Assembly (NCBI RefSeq): GCF_014200725.1
Contig: NZ_JACHCL010000005.1
Coordinates: 1-64,000 of the forward strand
Reading direction: 5' to 3'
From: Janthinobacterium silvisoli
GTDB lineage: Bacteria > Pseudomonadota > Gammaproteobacteria > Burkholderiales > Burkholderiaceae_D
Length of the DNA: 64,000 nucleotides
The notes beneath the pieces were generated by a model. The model did not search any database, was not told the origin of the DNA, and saw only the letters and a list, made by a program, of their open reading frames with translations. Shown here one piece after another: positions 39,270-50,768 of this stretch. Positions within the stretch are counted from its first letter, which is position 1. Every line of letters begins with the position of its first letter. Made by a program: the position numbers and the translations under genes.

Positions 39270-40673
39270 TCAGGCCTTTACAGTGTTGGTTTGGTACTTG
39301 GTCAATTGGTTCGGGATGCCGCTGATCGAGCCGGCCCCCATGGTCAGCACGACGTCGCCGTCGTGCGCCACACTCATGATGGTGTCGGCCATGTCCGTCA
39401 TGGACTCGACAAAAATCGGTTCGATCTTGCCGCGCGCGCGCAGCGCATGCGCCAGCGAACGGCCGTCGGCAGCCACGATAGGCGCTTCGCCAGCCGCATA
39501 GACTTCGGACAGCAGCAATACATCGGGCGCACCGAGCACCTTGACGAAATCTTCGAACAGGTCGCGCGTACGGCTGTAGCGGTGCGGCTGGAACGCCAGT
39601 ACCAGGCGACGGCCAGGATAGGCGGCGCGCGCGGCGGCCAGGGTCACTTCGGTTTCCACCGGATGGTGGCCGAAGTCATCGACCAGCGCGAAGCTGCCGC
39701 CATTCGGCAGCGCCACGTCGCCATAGCGCGTGAAGCGGCGGCCCACGCCGGAAAACTCGGCCAGGCCTTGCTGCGTGGCGCTGTCGGCAACGCCGATTTC
39801 ACGCGCGATCGCCACCGCCGAACAGGCATTCTGCACATTGTGCATGCCAGGCTGATTGAGTACGATGTCGAGGTCGGGATAACCTTCCTGCAGCACCGTG
39901 AAATGCATTTCCAGTCCCACGGCGCGCGCATTGATGGCACGCACTTCCGCGTCTTCGGCGAAACCGTAGGTGGTCACCGGCTTGGTGACAAACGGGATGA
40001 TGGCGCGCACGTGCGGGGCATCGATGCACAGCATGGCGCGGCCGTAGAATGGCAAGCGGTGCGTGAACTGCACGAAAGCCTGCTTGAGCTTTTCAAAATC
40101 GTGTTCGTAGGTATCCATATGATCGGCATCGATATTCGTGATGACTTCGATCATCGGCGCCAGGTTCAGGAACGAGGCGTCCGATTCGTCGGCCTCGGCC
40201 ACCAGGTAGTCGCCCGAGCCCAGCTTGGCGTTCGCGCCGGCGCTGGTCAAACGGCCACCGATCACGAAGGTAGGATCGAGCCCGCCCTGCGCCAGCACGG
40301 AAGCGACCAGGCTGGTGGTGGTGGTTTTGCCGTGCGTGCCGGCGATGGCGATACCGCGCTTCAGGCGCATCAATTCACCGAGCATCACGGCGCGTGGCAC
40401 CAGCGGGATCTTGCGCGCGCGCGCGGCCGCCACTTCCGGATTGTCTGCCGGGACGGCGCCCGACGTGACGACTGCATCGGCGTCGCCGATGTTTTCTGCC
40501 GCGTGACCGAGCATGACGGTCGCGCCCAGGCTCGCCAGGCGCTGCGTTGCCGCATTGCTGCCCAGGTCGGAGCCCGACACCTTGTAGCCCAGGTTCACCA
40601 GCACTTCGGCGATGCCGCTCATGCCGCTGCCGCCGATGCCGACAAAGTGGATATTGTTTACTTTATGCTTCAC
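39270..40673 (-). CDS. murC: UDP-N-acetylmuramate--L-alanine ligase
   Basis: MurC adds L-alanine to UDP-MurNAc. The family N-terminus [25 protein letters not shown] begins at a GTG codon (40673) with GAGG eight bases upstream. The longer reading from an ATG at 40778 would overlap murG by about 95 bases and adds unrelated residues, so GTG is preferred, giving 467 residues. The ATP site [12 protein letters not shown] lies at about residue 117. The DDFGHHP motif near 350 is characteristic of MurC. Confidence 0.96.
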   Translation of the reverse strand: MKHKVNNIHFVGIGGSGMSGIAEVLVNLGYKVSGSDLGSNAATQRLASLGATVMLGHAAENIGDADAVVTSGAVPADNPEVAAARARKIPLVPRAVMLGELMRLKRGIAIAGTHGKTTTTSLVASVLAQGGLDPTFVIGGRLTSAGANAKLGSGDYLVAEADESDASFLNLAPMIEVITNIDADHMDTYEHDFEKLKQAFVQFTHRLPFYGRAMLCIDAPHVRAIIPFVTKPVTTYGFAEDAEVRAINARAVGLEMHFTVLQEGYPDLDIVLNQPGMHNVQNACSAVAIAREIGVADSATQQGLAEFSGVGRRFTRYGDVALPNGGSFALVDDFGHHPVETEVTLAAARAAYPGRRLVLAFQPHRYSRTRDLFEDFVKVLGAPDVLLLSEVYAAGEAPIVAADGRSLAHALRARGKIEPIFVESMTDMADTIMSVAHDGDVVLTMGAGSISGIPNQLTKYQTNTVKA

Positions 40674-40683
40674 AGAGCTAACC

Positions 40684-41787
40684 TCATGCCAATTTTTCCA
40701 ATACGTTTGCGATCGCCGCATTGGCGTCGCGCTTGCCTGCTGCCAGTGCCGCCTGCGCCATCTGCTGGCAGGTGTCACGGCCCAGCGACGCCAGCAAGGT
40801 GCTCAGCGACGCTGCACTCATTTCATGTTGCGGCAAATGAATCGCCGCGCCTTGTTTCGCCATCCATTGCGCGTTATTGCGCTGATGGCTGGTGGTCGAC
40901 GCCACCAGCGGCACCAGCACGCTGGCGACGCCGGCAGCCGTCAATTCCGACAGGGTGATCGCGCCAGCGCGGCAAATCACCACATCGGCGTCGGCATATG
41001 CCCTGGCCATGTCGTCGATAAAATCGACCACATTGGCGCTCACACCCGCCTGCGCATACGCTGCGCGCAAGGCTTCGATATTCTTTTTGCCCGACTGGTG
41101 CGTCACCTGCGGACGTTCGCCTGCCGGCATCAGCGCCAGCGCGGCCGGCAAGCTGTCGTTCAGCGCTTTGGCACCCAGGCTGCCGCCCACCACCAGGATG
41201 CGCAATGGGCCGCTGCGGCCAGCGTAGCGTTCGGCCGGTGGCGCCATGTCGAGGATTTCCTGGCGTACGGGGTTGCCCGTGACGACAGCCTTGCCGGCAG
41301 CAGCACCAAAGTCGGCAGGAAAACCGAAGCATACGCGCTGCGCCAGGGGAGCGAGCGTCTTGTTGGACAACAGCAGCGCCGCATCCGCATTGACCAGTAC
41401 CAGCGGCACGCCTTTCAGGCGTGCCATCAAACCACCCGGCACCGTCACATAACCACCCATGCCCATCACCACGTCGGGCTTGCGGCGAGCGATGAAACCA
41501 CGGATGGCAAAGAAGCTGGCCAGCATCTTGAAGCCGCCCTGAATGGTATGGGCCAGGCCCTTGCCGCGCATGCCCGAAAAAGCGATGGCGTCCATCGGGA
41601 TGCCGCTTTTGGGCACCAGTTCCTGCTCCATGCCGTGCGTGGTGCCCAGCCAGCTCACTTCCCAGCCGCGCGCGCGCATCGTCTGCGCAATCGCCAGGCC
41701 GGGGAAAATATGGCCGCCGGTACCGGCCGCCATGATCATCAGTTTTTTCGCGGGTTTCAAATTCGTTGCATTCTTTACGTCAGTCAT
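40684..41787 (-). CDS. murG: UDP-N-acetylglucosamine--N-acetylmuramyl-(pentapeptide) pyrophosphoryl-undecaprenol GlcNAc transferase
   Basis: MurG converts lipid I to lipid II on the cytoplasmic face of the membrane. The 367-residue GT-B enzyme has the glycine-rich [13 protein letters not shown] near residue 24, the second loop [13 protein letters not shown] near residue 106, and the C-domain [13 protein letters not shown] and [15 protein letters not shown] for UDP-GlcNAc. The first 15 residues add a short basic extension before the family core. The start overlaps the ftsW stop by four bases. Confidence 0.97.
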   Translation of the reverse strand: MTDVKNATNLKPAKKLMIMAAGTGGHIFPGLAIAQTMRARGWEVSWLGTTHGMEQELVPKSGIPMDAIAFSGMRGKGLAHTIQGGFKMLASFFAIRGFIARRKPDVVMGMGGYVTVPGGLMARLKGVPLVLVNADAALLLSNKTLAPLAQRVCFGFPADFGAAAGKAVVTGNPVRQEILDMAPPAERYAGRSGPLRILVVGGSLGAKALNDSLPAALALMPAGERPQVTHQSGKKNIEALRAAYAQAGVSANVVDFIDDMARAYADADVVICRAGAITLSELTAAGVASVLVPLVASTTSHQRNNAQWMAKQGAAIHLPQHEMSAASLSTLLASLGRDTCQQMAQAALAAGKRDANAAIANVLEKLA

Positions 41788-42995
41788 AGCCGGCCTCCAC
41801 GCATCAGGATCCGGTTTTCATAATCGATGCGCAGCAAGATCGCCAGGCCAACGCAGTTGATCAGCACACCCGTGCCGCCATAGCTCATTAACGGCAAGGT
41901 CAGGCCCTTGGTTGGCAGCAGACCCAGGTTCACACCCATATTAATAAACGTCTGCACGCCGATCCAGATGGCGATGCCCTTGGCGGTCAGGCCGGCGAAA
42001 GTCTGGTCGATCGCGATCGCCTGGCGGCCGATATCGAAGGCGCGCTTGATAATCCAGTAAAACATGCCAATCACGATCAGCACGCCGACCAGGCCCAGTT
42101 CCTCGCCGATCACGGCCAGCAAGAAGTCGGTGTGCGCTTCGGGCAGGTAGTGCAGTTTTTCCACGCTGCCGCCCAGGCCAACGCCAAATATTTCACCGCG
42201 TCCGAAGGCGATCAGCGAGTGCGTCAGCTGATACGCCTTGTTCAGCGCATTGTCTTCCTGCCATGGATCGAGATAGGCAAAAAACCGCTCACGGCGGAAT
42301 TTCGACAGCGCGATGATGGTGACGAAAATCGCCGTCAGCATGGCGCCGATGCCGCCGAACCAGATGGCGTTCACGCCACCGAGGAACAAAATACCCATGG
42401 CGATGCACACGATCACGCCGAAGGCCCCCAGGTCGGGTTCCATCAGCAGCAGCAAGCCGACAAAGCTGACGGCCAGCGCCATCGGCATGAAGCCCTTGGT
42501 CAGCTTGTGCATGTATTCCTGCTTGCGCACCGTGTAATCGGCCGCGTACAGCACCATCACCACTTTCATCAGCTCTGACGGCTGCGGGCGCAGCCCCGGC
42601 AAATTGAGCCAGCGGCGTCCACCGTTCACGGATACGCCCAGTCCCGGCACCAGCACCATCACCAGCAGCACCAGGGTGCCGATGAACAGCCACGGCGCGA
42701 TCTTTTGCCAGGTCGCCACGGGAATGCGGAACACCAGCGCGCCGACGATTACCGAGATGGTGATGAACAGCGCCTGGCGGACAACGAAGTAATTGTTGGT
42801 GTAGGCGGCGAACTTGCGCGCGTCGGACAGCGAAATGGAAGCCGAATACACCATCACCATGCCCAGCAACATCAGCAGCAGCACCACCCACACCAGCGGC
42901 TTGTCGTACTCCATCATCTTCGATTGCCGCGCGCGGCTATCGAGCGGCTTGCCAGCCGATGGGGTACCGAATCCGAAGGGCAGCTGGAAGGCCAT
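41784..42995 (-). CDS. ftsW: Peptidoglycan glycosyltransferase FtsW
   Basis: FtsW is the SEDS-family polymerase of septal peptidoglycan, acting with FtsI. From the ATG at 42995 it has 403 residues with about ten membrane helices. Family motifs include [27 protein letters not shown]-type sequence near residue 270, [20 protein letters not shown] near residue 130, and the C-terminal [18 protein letters not shown]. The longer reading from 43094 lies inside murD. Its start codon overlaps the murD stop. Confidence 0.96.
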   Translation of the reverse strand: MAFQLPFGFGTPSAGKPLDSRARQSKMMEYDKPLVWVVLLLMLLGMVMVYSASISLSDARKFAAYTNNYFVVRQALFITISVIVGALVFRIPVATWQKIAPWLFIGTLVLLVMVLVPGLGVSVNGGRRWLNLPGLRPQPSELMKVVMVLYAADYTVRKQEYMHKLTKGFMPMALAVSFVGLLLLMEPDLGAFGVIVCIAMGILFLGGVNAIWFGGIGAMLTAIFVTIIALSKFRRERFFAYLDPWQEDNALNKAYQLTHSLIAFGRGEIFGVGLGGSVEKLHYLPEAHTDFLLAVIGEELGLVGVLIVIGMFYWIIKRAFDIGRQAIAIDQTFAGLTAKGIAIWIGVQTFINMGVNLGLLPTKGLTLPLMSYGGTGVLINCVGLAILLRIDYENRILMRGGRL

Positions 42996-44581
42996 CAGAT
43001 ATCCTGTCCGTTTTCCAGGGCGATGTCGCGCACGGCGTCGACAAACACCTGCGCGCGATGCGCATAGTTCTTGAACATGTCCAGGCTGGCGCACGCCGGC
43101 GACAGCAGGACGGCATCATGGGCTTGCGCCAGTTCGCTGGCGCGCTTGACCGCGCCGGGCAAGGTGGCGCAATCGAACAGCTCCACGCCGGCTGGCTCCA
43201 AAGCTGCGCGCAAAGCTGGGGCATCGCGGCCGATCAGCAGCACGGCGCGCACATAGCGCGACACGGGTTCAGCCAGCGGCGAGAAATCCTGGCCCTTGCC
43301 ATCGCCACCGGCGATCAGCACCAAACGCTGCTCTGCACCGCCGAAGGCCTTGCCCAGGCCATACAAGGCCGCCACCGTGGCGCCCACGTTGGTTCCCTTG
43401 CTATCGTCGTAGTATTCAACATCATTGACGGCGGTGATCAATTCCACGCGGTGCGGCTCGCCCTGGTATTCACGCAAGCCATGCAGCAGCGGCGCGAATG
43501 GCAAGCCGATGGCGCGGCACAGGGCCAGCGCCGCCAGCGCGTTGGCGGCATTGTGCTGGCCGCGGATTTTCAACGCGTCGGCCGGCATCAGTTTTTTCGC
43601 CAGGGTCGGCACCGGTTCCGGCGCCGGATCATTCTTGCGGCGTTTTTTCTCGATCACTTCTTCGCTGAGCACGGCTTGCGACAGCCAGAAAATGCCGCGC
43701 TCATTGACCAGGCCAAAGCTGTCCACCTCCACCGGCTCGCCCGTGCCGAACGTAACGGTTTCGCGCAGCGGATCGGCCATGCGCATCACCGCCGCATCGT
43801 CGCGGTTCAGCACGCGCACGGTCTCGTCGCCGAAAATGCGCGCCTTGTCCTGGCCGTAGGCGGCCATGTCGCCATGCCAGTCCAGATGATCCTGCGACAG
43901 ATTCAACACCGTGGCCGCATCGGCTTGCAGGCTGAACGTCGTGTGCAGCTGGAAGCTGGACAACTCCAGCACCCATGCTTGCGGCAAGGTGCTGGCGACC
44001 GGTTCGGCAGGTTCAGCAACAGCCGTACCCTCTTCTTCCAACACTGCTGCCGGTGCAGGCTCGGCGTCGAGCACCTCGCGCAGCACATCCAGCGCGGCAG
44101 GGCTGATATTGCCGGCCACGCGCACGGACAGGCCCGCGCGTTCGCACAGCAGGCCGACCAGGCTGGTGACCGTGGTCTTGCCGTTGGTGCCCGTGATGGC
44201 GATGACTTTCGGCGCATAGCCGCGTTCTGCCTTCAGCGCTGCGAGCGCCTGCGCAAACAGTTCGATCTCGCCCCACACGGGGATATTTTTCTCGGCAGCT
44301 GCCGGCGCAATCCCGGCCAGTTCGCGCTGCGGCGCCAGGCCGGGGCTGACGGCGACAAAATCGACGCCGTCGAGCAAGTCAGCGCTGAAGGGACCTGCAA
44401 AAAATTGTGCTTGCGGCACAGCTGCTTGCAGCGCGCCCAGGCGTTCGGGCGCCTGGCGCGTGTCTGCCACGCGCACGGAAGCGCCGCTGCGGGCCAGCCA
44501 CAGGGCCATCGCCAGTCCCGACTCACCGAGACCGAGCACCAGTGCAGTTTTAGCGTCGTACATCTTCACGGCGGCATCCAT
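42995..44581 (-). CDS. murD: UDP-N-acetylmuramoyl-L-alanine--D-glutamate ligase, long form
   Basis: MurD adds D-glutamate to UDP-MurNAc-L-Ala. The ATP site [13 protein letters not shown] is at residues 131-143, [13 protein letters not shown] near 227 and [13 protein letters not shown] near 340. At 528 residues it is roughly 80-90 longer than E. coli MurD. Two low-complexity segments explain most of this: residues about 171-203, rich in A, P and E, and about 305-337, rich in K, R and P. Both fall in loops of the central domain. The start overlaps the mraY stop (TAATG). Confidence 0.95.
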   Translation of the reverse strand: MDAAVKMYDAKTALVLGLGESGLAMALWLARSGASVRVADTRQAPERLGALQAAVPQAQFFAGPFSADLLDGVDFVAVSPGLAPQRELAGIAPAAAEKNIPVWGEIELFAQALAALKAERGYAPKVIAITGTNGKTTVTSLVGLLCERAGLSVRVAGNISPAALDVLREVLDAEPAPAAVLEEEGTAVAEPAEPVASTLPQAWVLELSSFQLHTTFSLQADAATVLNLSQDHLDWHGDMAAYGQDKARIFGDETVRVLNRDDAAVMRMADPLRETVTFGTGEPVEVDSFGLVNERGIFWLSQAVLSEEVIEKKRRKNDPAPEPVPTLAKKLMPADALKIRGQHNAANALAALALCRAIGLPFAPLLHGLREYQGEPHRVELITAVNDVEYYDDSKGTNVGATVAALYGLGKAFGGAEQRLVLIAGGDGKGQDFSPLAEPVSRYVRAVLLIGRDAPALRAALEPAGVELFDCATLPGAVKRASELAQAHDAVLLSPACASLDMFKNYAHRAQVFVDAVRDIALENGQDI

Positions 44582-45756
44582 TAACGCAGCTTCAAAGTAG
44601 TCAGTCCCAGCAGGACCAACATCATGGTGATGATCCAGAAACGCACGACCACTTGCGTCTCTTTCCAGCCTTTTTGTTCAAAATGGTGATGCAAGGGCGC
44701 CATCAGGAAAACACGGCGGCCTACGCCATAGCGCTTCTTGGTATATTTGAACCAGGCCACCTGGATGATCACGGACAGGGTTTCGACCACAAAGATGCCG
44801 CCCATGATGAACAGGACAATTTCCTGGCGCACGATGACGGCGATGGTGCCCAGGGCGCCACCGAGGGCCAGCGCGCCCACGTCGCCCATGAAGACTTTGG
44901 CGGGGTGCGTGTTATACCAGAGGAAAGCCAGGCCGGAACCGGCCAGCGCGCCGCAGAAAATCACCAGTTCGCCGGCACCCGGAATGTGCGGAATGAACAG
45001 GTAGCGCGCATAGGTCGCGTTGCCGGTCAGGTAGGCGAACAGGCCGAGGGCGGTGCCCACCATCACGGTTGGCATGATGGCCAGGCCATCGAGGCCATCG
45101 GTAAAATTGACGGCATTGCTGGTGCCGACGATGACGCAATAGGTCAGCGCAATAAAGCCCCACACGCCCAGCGGATAGCTGATGGTTTTAAAGAAGGGCA
45201 CGATCAGGTCGGCCTTCGGTGGCAAGTCCATCGCAAAGCCCGACTGCACCCAGGCGTAGATCAGGTTCCACACCTGGCCCGCGTTCGGCTCGGAGATGGA
45301 GACGGAGAACGCCAGGTAAAACGCGGCGACGATGCCAATCAGCGACTGCCAGAAGTATTTTTCGCGCGAGCGCATGCCTTCCGGGTCTTGATGCACCACC
45401 TTGCGGTAGTCATCGGCCCAGCCGACGGCGCCAAAGCCCAGGGTGACGATCAGCACGGGCCAGATGAAACGGTTCGACAGGTCGGCCCACAGCAAGGTGG
45501 AAATGCCGATGGCGATCAGGATCAGCACACCGCCCATGGTCGGCGTGCCGTGTTTTTTCAGATGCGTTTGCGGTCCGTCGGTGCGCACAGCCTGGCCGAC
45601 CTTCATGCGGGTCAGCATGCGGATCACGGCCGGACCGGCGCACAGGCCGATCAGGATCGCCGTCAGGGTCGCGAACACGGCGCGGAACGTGATGAAGTTA
45701 AAGACCCGTAGCGGGCCAATGGCGTCCTGGAAATACTGAGCGAGCCAGAGCAGCAT
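44581..45756 (-). CDS. mraY: Phospho-N-acetylmuramoyl-pentapeptide-transferase
   Basis: MraY moves phospho-MurNAc-pentapeptide to undecaprenyl phosphate, making lipid I. The 391-residue membrane protein has ten predicted helices and the family signatures [10 protein letters not shown] near residue 70, the aspartate pair in GWADDYRKV near residue 115, [16 protein letters not shown] near residue 200 and the histidine-rich [14 protein letters not shown] near residue 345. It starts two bases after murF. Confidence 0.98.
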   Translation of the reverse strand: MLLWLAQYFQDAIGPLRVFNFITFRAVFATLTAILIGLCAGPAVIRMLTRMKVGQAVRTDGPQTHLKKHGTPTMGGVLILIAIGISTLLWADLSNRFIWPVLIVTLGFGAVGWADDYRKVVHQDPEGMRSREKYFWQSLIGIVAAFYLAFSVSISEPNAGQVWNLIYAWVQSGFAMDLPPKADLIVPFFKTISYPLGVWGFIALTYCVIVGTSNAVNFTDGLDGLAIMPTVMVGTALGLFAYLTGNATYARYLFIPHIPGAGELVIFCGALAGSGLAFLWYNTHPAKVFMGDVGALALGGALGTIAVIVRQEIVLFIMGGIFVVETLSVIIQVAWFKYTKKRYGVGRRVFLMAPLHHHFEQKGWKETQVVVRFWIITMMLVLLGLTTLKLR

Positions 45757-45758
45757 GA

Positions 45759-47201
45759 TTAGTGAGTTTCCTTGTTACTGTTATTTGAACCAATCAAATG
45801 CTGCACGGCCCGTTCCATCTTCATGAAGCGGGAGCCCTTGATTAATACTGTTGCATCCGAGCGGCCAGCCAGACGCGCATCGAGCGCCGCCAGCAAACCG
45901 TCGAACTGTTCGAAATACTCCACGACCGTGCCCGAGTCCGGGCTTGCGCCGGCCTTGACCGCATTGACTGCATAGCGCGTCAAGCCGCCCGTCGCCAGCA
46001 CATGTTCTATGCCTTTGGCGGCGGCGTATGCGCCGATCTCTTCGTGGAACTGCTGCCCCTGCGTACCGACTTCGCCCATCTCGCCGAGCACCAGGATGCG
46101 TGGCGCGGCGCTGGCCGCCAGTACATCGATGGCCGCCCGCACCGAATCCGGATTGGCGTTATACGTGTCATCGATGATGGTGGCGCCATTGGCCGCGCGT
46201 TTTTTCTGCAATCGTCCCGCCACCGGCGAAAACGCTTCCAGGCCCTGCCTGACCTGTTCAAGCGCAATGCCGGCGCCGATGGCGCATGCCGCCGCCGCCA
46301 GCGCATTGCGCACATTGTGTTCGCCTGCCGCTTGCAGCGCGACGAAGAACTGGCGCACGCCGCCATCCTGGGCCCGCACGCTGACAAACATGTCGCTGCC
46401 AAAGTCTTCGGCGGCGCGATGGGTGCAGCTCACATCTGCCTCTTTCGACAAGCCGAAAGTGATCACGCGGCGGGTACCAGCCAGTTCGCGCCACAGTGGT
46501 GTGAATTCATCGCCGTGCGGGAAGACGGCTACGCCATCGGCCGGCAAGGCCGACAGCGCGGCGCCATTTTCGCGCGCCACCGCTTCCACGGTATGCATGA
46601 ATTCCTGGTGCTCGCGCTGGGCGTTATTCACCATCGCCAGGGTCGGCGCGGTGATCGCCGCCAGGCGGCCGATTTCGCCAGCATGGTTCATGCCCATTTC
46701 AATCACGGCCGCCTGGTGGCTGGCATCGAGACGGAACAGGGTCAGCGGCACGCCGATTTCATTATTCAGATTGCCGCGCGTGGCCAGGCGCCCTTCTTCG
46801 CCAAAGGCGGCCGCCAGGATCGAAGAAATCATCTCCTTGACGGTGGTCTTGCCATTGCTGCCGGTGACGCCAATTACGGGCAGGCTGAAACGGCGGCGCC
46901 AGGCGTTGGCGATGCGGCCCAATGCCGCCAGGGTGTCTGACACCACGATAGCGGGCACTTTTGCGCTGTCCCAGCCTTCCGGCAAGCGCTCGACCACCAC
47001 TGCGGCCACGCCTTTATCGGCGACCTGGGCCAGGAAATCGTGGGCGTCGAAGCTTTCGCCTCGCAAGGCGACGAACAGCGAACCGGGCGGCGCGCTGCGG
47101 CTATCGGTGGACACGCCGGCAAACGCCCGGGCGGCATCGCCCGTCAGCTTCGCGCCGTCCAGCACTGGCAGCAGTTCTGACAAAGTAGCGTGCATCATCA
47201 A
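45759..47201 (-). CDS. murF: UDP-N-acetylmuramoyl-tripeptide--D-alanyl-D-alanine ligase
   Basis: MurF adds D-Ala-D-Ala to complete the pentapeptide. The 480-residue protein shows [20 protein letters not shown] near residue 30, the ATP site [15 protein letters not shown] near residue 118, [13 protein letters not shown] near 180 and [15 protein letters not shown] near 350. Two consecutive ATG codons open the gene (47201 and 47198). It overlaps murE by four bases. Confidence 0.96.
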   Translation of the reverse strand: MMMHATLSELLPVLDGAKLTGDAARAFAGVSTDSRSAPPGSLFVALRGESFDAHDFLAQVADKGVAAVVVERLPEGWDSAKVPAIVVSDTLAALGRIANAWRRRFSLPVIGVTGSNGKTTVKEMISSILAAAFGEEGRLATRGNLNNEIGVPLTLFRLDASHQAAVIEMGMNHAGEIGRLAAITAPTLAMVNNAQREHQEFMHTVEAVARENGAALSALPADGVAVFPHGDEFTPLWRELAGTRRVITFGLSKEADVSCTHRAAEDFGSDMFVSVRAQDGGVRQFFVALQAAGEHNVRNALAAAACAIGAGIALEQVRQGLEAFSPVAGRLQKKRAANGATIIDDTYNANPDSVRAAIDVLAASAAPRILVLGEMGEVGTQGQQFHEEIGAYAAAKGIEHVLATGGLTRYAVNAVKAGASPDSGTVVEYFEQFDGLLAALDARLAGRSDATVLIKGSRFMKMERAVQHLIGSNNSNKETH

Positions 47202-48724
47202 TTCGTCCTCATCATGGTGAGGCGAGCCGACAAGGCCAGCTGCGCGTGATCGGTATCCGAGAACGGCAGTTTCTTGCCCTTGATTTCCTGGTACGGTTCA
47301 TGGCCCTTGCCTGCCAACAGGATCACGTCCGGCTTGGCGGCATGCTTGATGGCCGACAGAATGGCGGCGGCACGGTCTTCGACCGCCTGCGGCTGCGGGC
47401 CATCGGCGCGCATGCCTGCCACGATCTGCTTGATAATGGCGTGCGGATCTTCACTGCGCGGGTTGTCGCTGGTGACCAGCACGTGGTCGGCCAGCTGGGC
47501 GATGGCGCCCATTTGCGGACGCTTGCCCGGATCGCGGTCGCCGCCGCAGCCAAACACGCACCACAATTCGCCACCGCGCTCCTGCGCCACCTGGCGCAAG
47601 GCGACCAGGGTTTTTTCCAGCGCATCGGGCGTATGGGCGTAATCGATCACCACCATCGGCGCTTCCTGGCCGCCCACCTGCTGCATGCGGCCGGGGGCCG
47701 GCTGCAGCGATTCGATCGCCTCAATGGCCGCGCGCAAGCCGCTGCCGTGCGCCAGCAAGGCGCCCAGCACGGCCAGTGCATTGCTGATATTGAAGTGGCC
47801 GACCAGCTGCGTCTTGACCAGCGCCACACCGAGCGGACATTCCAGGTGGAAGTCGGTGCCCGCGTTACGGCTGCGGAACTGGCTGGCGCGCAGCATCAAT
47901 ATGCCCGGCAAATCCGGCACCGCCGCAGCGTCTTGCAAGGTATATCCGATAACGGGAATCTCGCCTGCCAGCTTGCCCGCCACGTGCGCCGCCAAACGTT
48001 GACCCATGGCGTCGTCGAGATTGATCACGGCCGTCTTCAGCCCGGGCCAGTCGAACAGCTTGACCTTGGCGGCCTCGTAAGCTGCCATGTCGCCGTGGTA
48101 GTCCAGGTGGTCGCGCGTCAGATTGGTAAACATCGCCACATCGAAATGCATGCCGGCTGCGCGCTGCTGATCCAGGCCGATCGACGACACTTCGATCGCC
48201 ACCGTCTGGGCGCCGGCCTCACGCAGGGCTGCCAGCTTGTGCGCCAGCAGCACGGCGTCGGGCGTGGTGTAGCCGGTGACGTCGAATTCGATCTCGCCGC
48301 GCGGCTTGCACAGGCCGACGCCCAGCGTACCGATCACGGACGCGGTCTCGCCCAGGTGCGCGAGCGCCTGCGCCAGCCACAGTGCGCAGGAAGTCTTGCC
48401 ATTCGTGCCAGTCACGCCGGCGCTGAACATGGCGCTGTCGGGCATGCCGTAAAAAGCGTGCGCGATCGGACCAGCCTGTGTTTTCAGGCCGGCCACGGCC
48501 AGGTGCGGTACGTTCCAGCTGGCGTCCCAGGCAAAACCGGTATCGTCATAGACGATGGCGGCCGCGCCCTGGGCGATGGCGGCGCTAATAAAATGCGTGG
48601 CGCCGGCATAGGCGAAAAACACGTCGCCGCGCTGCACACGGCGCGAATCGGAGGTCAGCTGCCCCGAGGGCGCAGCTGCCTTGATCCACAAATTGATATC
48701 TTGTATGGTCATGAGTGACTTCAC
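47198..48724 (-). CDS. murE: UDP-N-acetylmuramoyl-L-alanyl-D-glutamate--2,6-diaminopimelate ligase
   Basis: MurE adds the third peptide residue. The DNPRSEDP motif near residue 420 is the one that selects meso-diaminopimelate, as expected for a Gram-negative. Also visible are the N-terminal LTSDSRRVQRGDVFFAYAG, the ATP site GVTGTNGKTSCALWL near residue 108, and NLTRDHLDYHGDM near residue 206. The 508-residue length is normal. The start overlaps the ftsI stop by four bases. Confidence 0.96.
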   Translation of the reverse strand: MKSLMTIQDINLWIKAAAPSGQLTSDSRRVQRGDVFFAYAGATHFISAAIAQGAAAIVYDDTGFAWDASWNVPHLAVAGLKTQAGPIAHAFYGMPDSAMFSAGVTGTNGKTSCALWLAQALAHLGETASVIGTLGVGLCKPRGEIEFDVTGYTTPDAVLLAHKLAALREAGAQTVAIEVSSIGLDQQRAAGMHFDVAMFTNLTRDHLDYHGDMAAYEAAKVKLFDWPGLKTAVINLDDAMGQRLAAHVAGKLAGEIPVIGYTLQDAAAVPDLPGILMLRASQFRSRNAGTDFHLECPLGVALVKTQLVGHFNISNALAVLGALLAHGSGLRAAIEAIESLQPAPGRMQQVGGQEAPMVVIDYAHTPDALEKTLVALRQVAQERGGELWCVFGCGGDRDPGKRPQMGAIAQLADHVLVTSDNPRSEDPHAIIKQIVAGMRADGPQPQAVEDRAAAILSAIKHAAKPDVILLAGKGHEPYQEIKGKKLPFSDTDHAQLALSARLTMMRTN

Positions 48725-50499
48725 ATGGCCTCCGGGCCGCCATTGGCCGGGACCACGATTTCGGTAACGGAAGAATCGGGCGGCACGTTCGCTGCACGCA
48801 GCGCGTTCGTTGCAATCGCCGCGAACGCGGGTGCGGCAACCTGGCCGCCGTAATGGGCAGGACCCGTCGGTTCATCGATCATCACCGCAATGATGAAACG
48901 CGGCGCAGACAGCGGCGCCAGACCGACGAAGGAGCCAATATATTTGCGCGGCATGGCGTACTTGCCGTTTTCAACCTTGTACGCCGTACCCGTCTTGCCG
49001 CCCACGCGGTAGCCAGCGACCTGCGCCCGCTTGGCCGATCCATGCGGACCCGATACCACCAGTTCGAGCATGGCGCGCATGTCGGCGGCGGTTTGCGGCT
49101 TGATGATTTGCTGGCCCACGGGAAGCTCGGTAACCTTCTGGAAGGACAATGGAATCGTGTCGCCATTGCGCGCAAACATCATGTAGGCGCGCGCCAGCTG
49201 GATCAGCGATACCGAGATGCCGTTACCGTAGCTCATGGTGGCCTGCTCGACCGGACGCCACGATTTATACGGACGCACGCGCCCTGCCACGGCGCCAGGG
49301 AAACCCCATTTCGGCTGCTGGCCGAAGCCCACCTTGGTAAACATTTCCCACATATCCTGCGCCGGCATGCTCAGCGCGATCTTCGAAGCGCCGATATTGG
49401 ACGACATCTCGATCACTTCCGAGGCACTGATAACGCCATGCGCCGAGGTGTCGGTAATGGTGCGGTCGGCAATCGTATAACGCCCCTTGCCCGTGTCGAT
49501 CAGGGTGGTTGGCTTGATCCGGCCCTCGTCGAGCGCCAGCGCCACCGTGAATGGCTTCAGGGTCGACCCCGGCTCGAAGGTGTCGGTCATCACGCGGTTA
49601 CGCAATTGCTGGCCGGTCAGGGTGCGCCTGTCGTTCGGATCGTAGCTGGGGTAGTTGGCCAGGGCCAGCACTTCGCCCGTGTGCACGTCCAGCACCACGG
49701 CGCCGCCGGCCTTGGCGTTGAATTTTTGTACCGCTTCCTTCAACTGCGTAAACGCGATGTACTGGATCTTGCTGTCGACGGACAGGGTCAAGTCCTTGCC
49801 GTCATGCGGTTCGTGGATGAAACCGATATCTTCGACGATATGGCCCAGACGGTCCTTGATCACGCGGCGGCTGCCATCGCTGCCGGCCAGGGTTTTCTGC
49901 TGCGCCAGTTCCATACTTTCCTGGCCCACGTCTTCCACGTTGGTGAAGCCGACCAGATGGGTCATGACTTCGCCCTGCGGATAATAGCGCTTGTATTCCT
50001 TGCGTTCGTCGATGCCGCCGATGCGCAGCTTGGCGATCTTGTCGGCCACGTCCATGTCTACCTGGCGTTTCAGATAAACGAAGCTGCGGTCGGAATCGAG
50101 CTTCTTGCGCAATTCGGTGACGTTCATTTCCAGCAGGGCCGCCAGCGCATTGATTTTTTCGGGTGGCGCCTGCAGCACGTCGTCGGGAATCGCCCAGATG
50201 GCTTTCACGGGAACGGACGAGGCCAGCACCTGGCCATTGCGGTCGGTGATCTTGCCGCGCGTGGCAGGCAAGTCGAGGGTGCGTTCATAGCGGGCGGCGC
50301 CCTGCTTTTGCAGGAACTGCGTCGACACGCCTTGCAGCCACATGGCGCGTGCGCCCAGGCCGACGAAAGAGAAGAACAGCAGGAACAGCACGACGCGCGA
50401 ACGCCATACGGGCAGGCGTACCGCCAGTACAGGGTTCTTCGAGAATGGCACGCCTTTCGACGCCGCCACCCGGCCATTGCTGTTACCACCCAACTTCAT
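48721..50499 (-). CDS. ftsI: Septal peptidoglycan transpeptidase FtsI (PBP3)
   Basis: FtsI crosslinks septal peptidoglycan and is a beta-lactam target. The 592-residue protein has one N-terminal membrane helix (about residues 30-52, VVLFLLFFSFVGLGARAMWL), a pedestal domain, and the transpeptidase motifs in order: STLKPF (serine nucleophile, about residue 315), SSN (about 370) and KTGTA (about 512). It begins with a basic cytoplasmic tail. It overlaps ftsL by one base upstream and murE by four downstream. Confidence 0.97.
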   Translation of the reverse strand: MKLGGNSNGRVAASKGVPFSKNPVLAVRLPVWRSRVVLFLLFFSFVGLGARAMWLQGVSTQFLQKQGAARYERTLDLPATRGKITDRNGQVLASSVPVKAIWAIPDDVLQAPPEKINALAALLEMNVTELRKKLDSDRSFVYLKRQVDMDVADKIAKLRIGGIDERKEYKRYYPQGEVMTHLVGFTNVEDVGQESMELAQQKTLAGSDGSRRVIKDRLGHIVEDIGFIHEPHDGKDLTLSVDSKIQYIAFTQLKEAVQKFNAKAGGAVVLDVHTGEVLALANYPSYDPNDRRTLTGQQLRNRVMTDTFEPGSTLKPFTVALALDEGRIKPTTLIDTGKGRYTIADRTITDTSAHGVISASEVIEMSSNIGASKIALSMPAQDMWEMFTKVGFGQQPKWGFPGAVAGRVRPYKSWRPVEQATMSYGNGISVSLIQLARAYMMFARNGDTIPLSFQKVTELPVGQQIIKPQTAADMRAMLELVVSGPHGSAKRAQVAGYRVGGKTGTAYKVENGKYAMPRKYIGSFVGLAPLSAPRFIIAVMIDEPTGPAHYGGQVAAPAFAAIATNALRAANVPPDSSVTEIVVPANGGPEAM

Positions 50500-50768
50500 T
50501 ATTCGCCCTCCGTCAGATACTGGGTGCGCGACGCCGTCAGCGGCGTCATGCTCAGGTCGCGCCGTGCAATCGCTTCGATGCGCTCATGCTTGCCCAGGGT
50601 CGACTGGTCCAGCTGCAGCTGCGCCCAGTCGATGTCGAGCTGGCGCGACAGCTGCTGCGCGCGGTCCAGGTCGATCAGCAAATGGCGCGACTGGTACTGC
50701 GCATTCACATGCGAGAGGCCGCACACGACCAATAAGGCCGATAGCACGGTGCACAGCTTGCCGGTCAT
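50499..50768 (-). CDS. ftsL: Cell division protein FtsL
   Basis: A small 89-residue bitopic protein that forms the FtsQ-FtsL-FtsB complex. A single hydrophobic helix (about residues 5-20, [17 protein letters not shown]) is followed by a short coiled-coil-like segment ([20 protein letters not shown], about 26-45). Sequence conservation is low in this family; the position between rsmH and ftsI decides the call. It overlaps both neighbours. Confidence 0.92.
   Translation of the reverse strand: MTGKLCTVLSALLVVCGLSHVNAQYQSRHLLIDLDRAQQLSRQLDIDWAQLQLDQSTLGKHERIEAIARRDLSMTPLTASRTQYLTEGE

Noticed and set aside
39114-40958. 614-codon plus-strand ORF opposite murC
   Set aside because: Antisense shadow with no recognisable domains; murC, ddl and murG account for the region.
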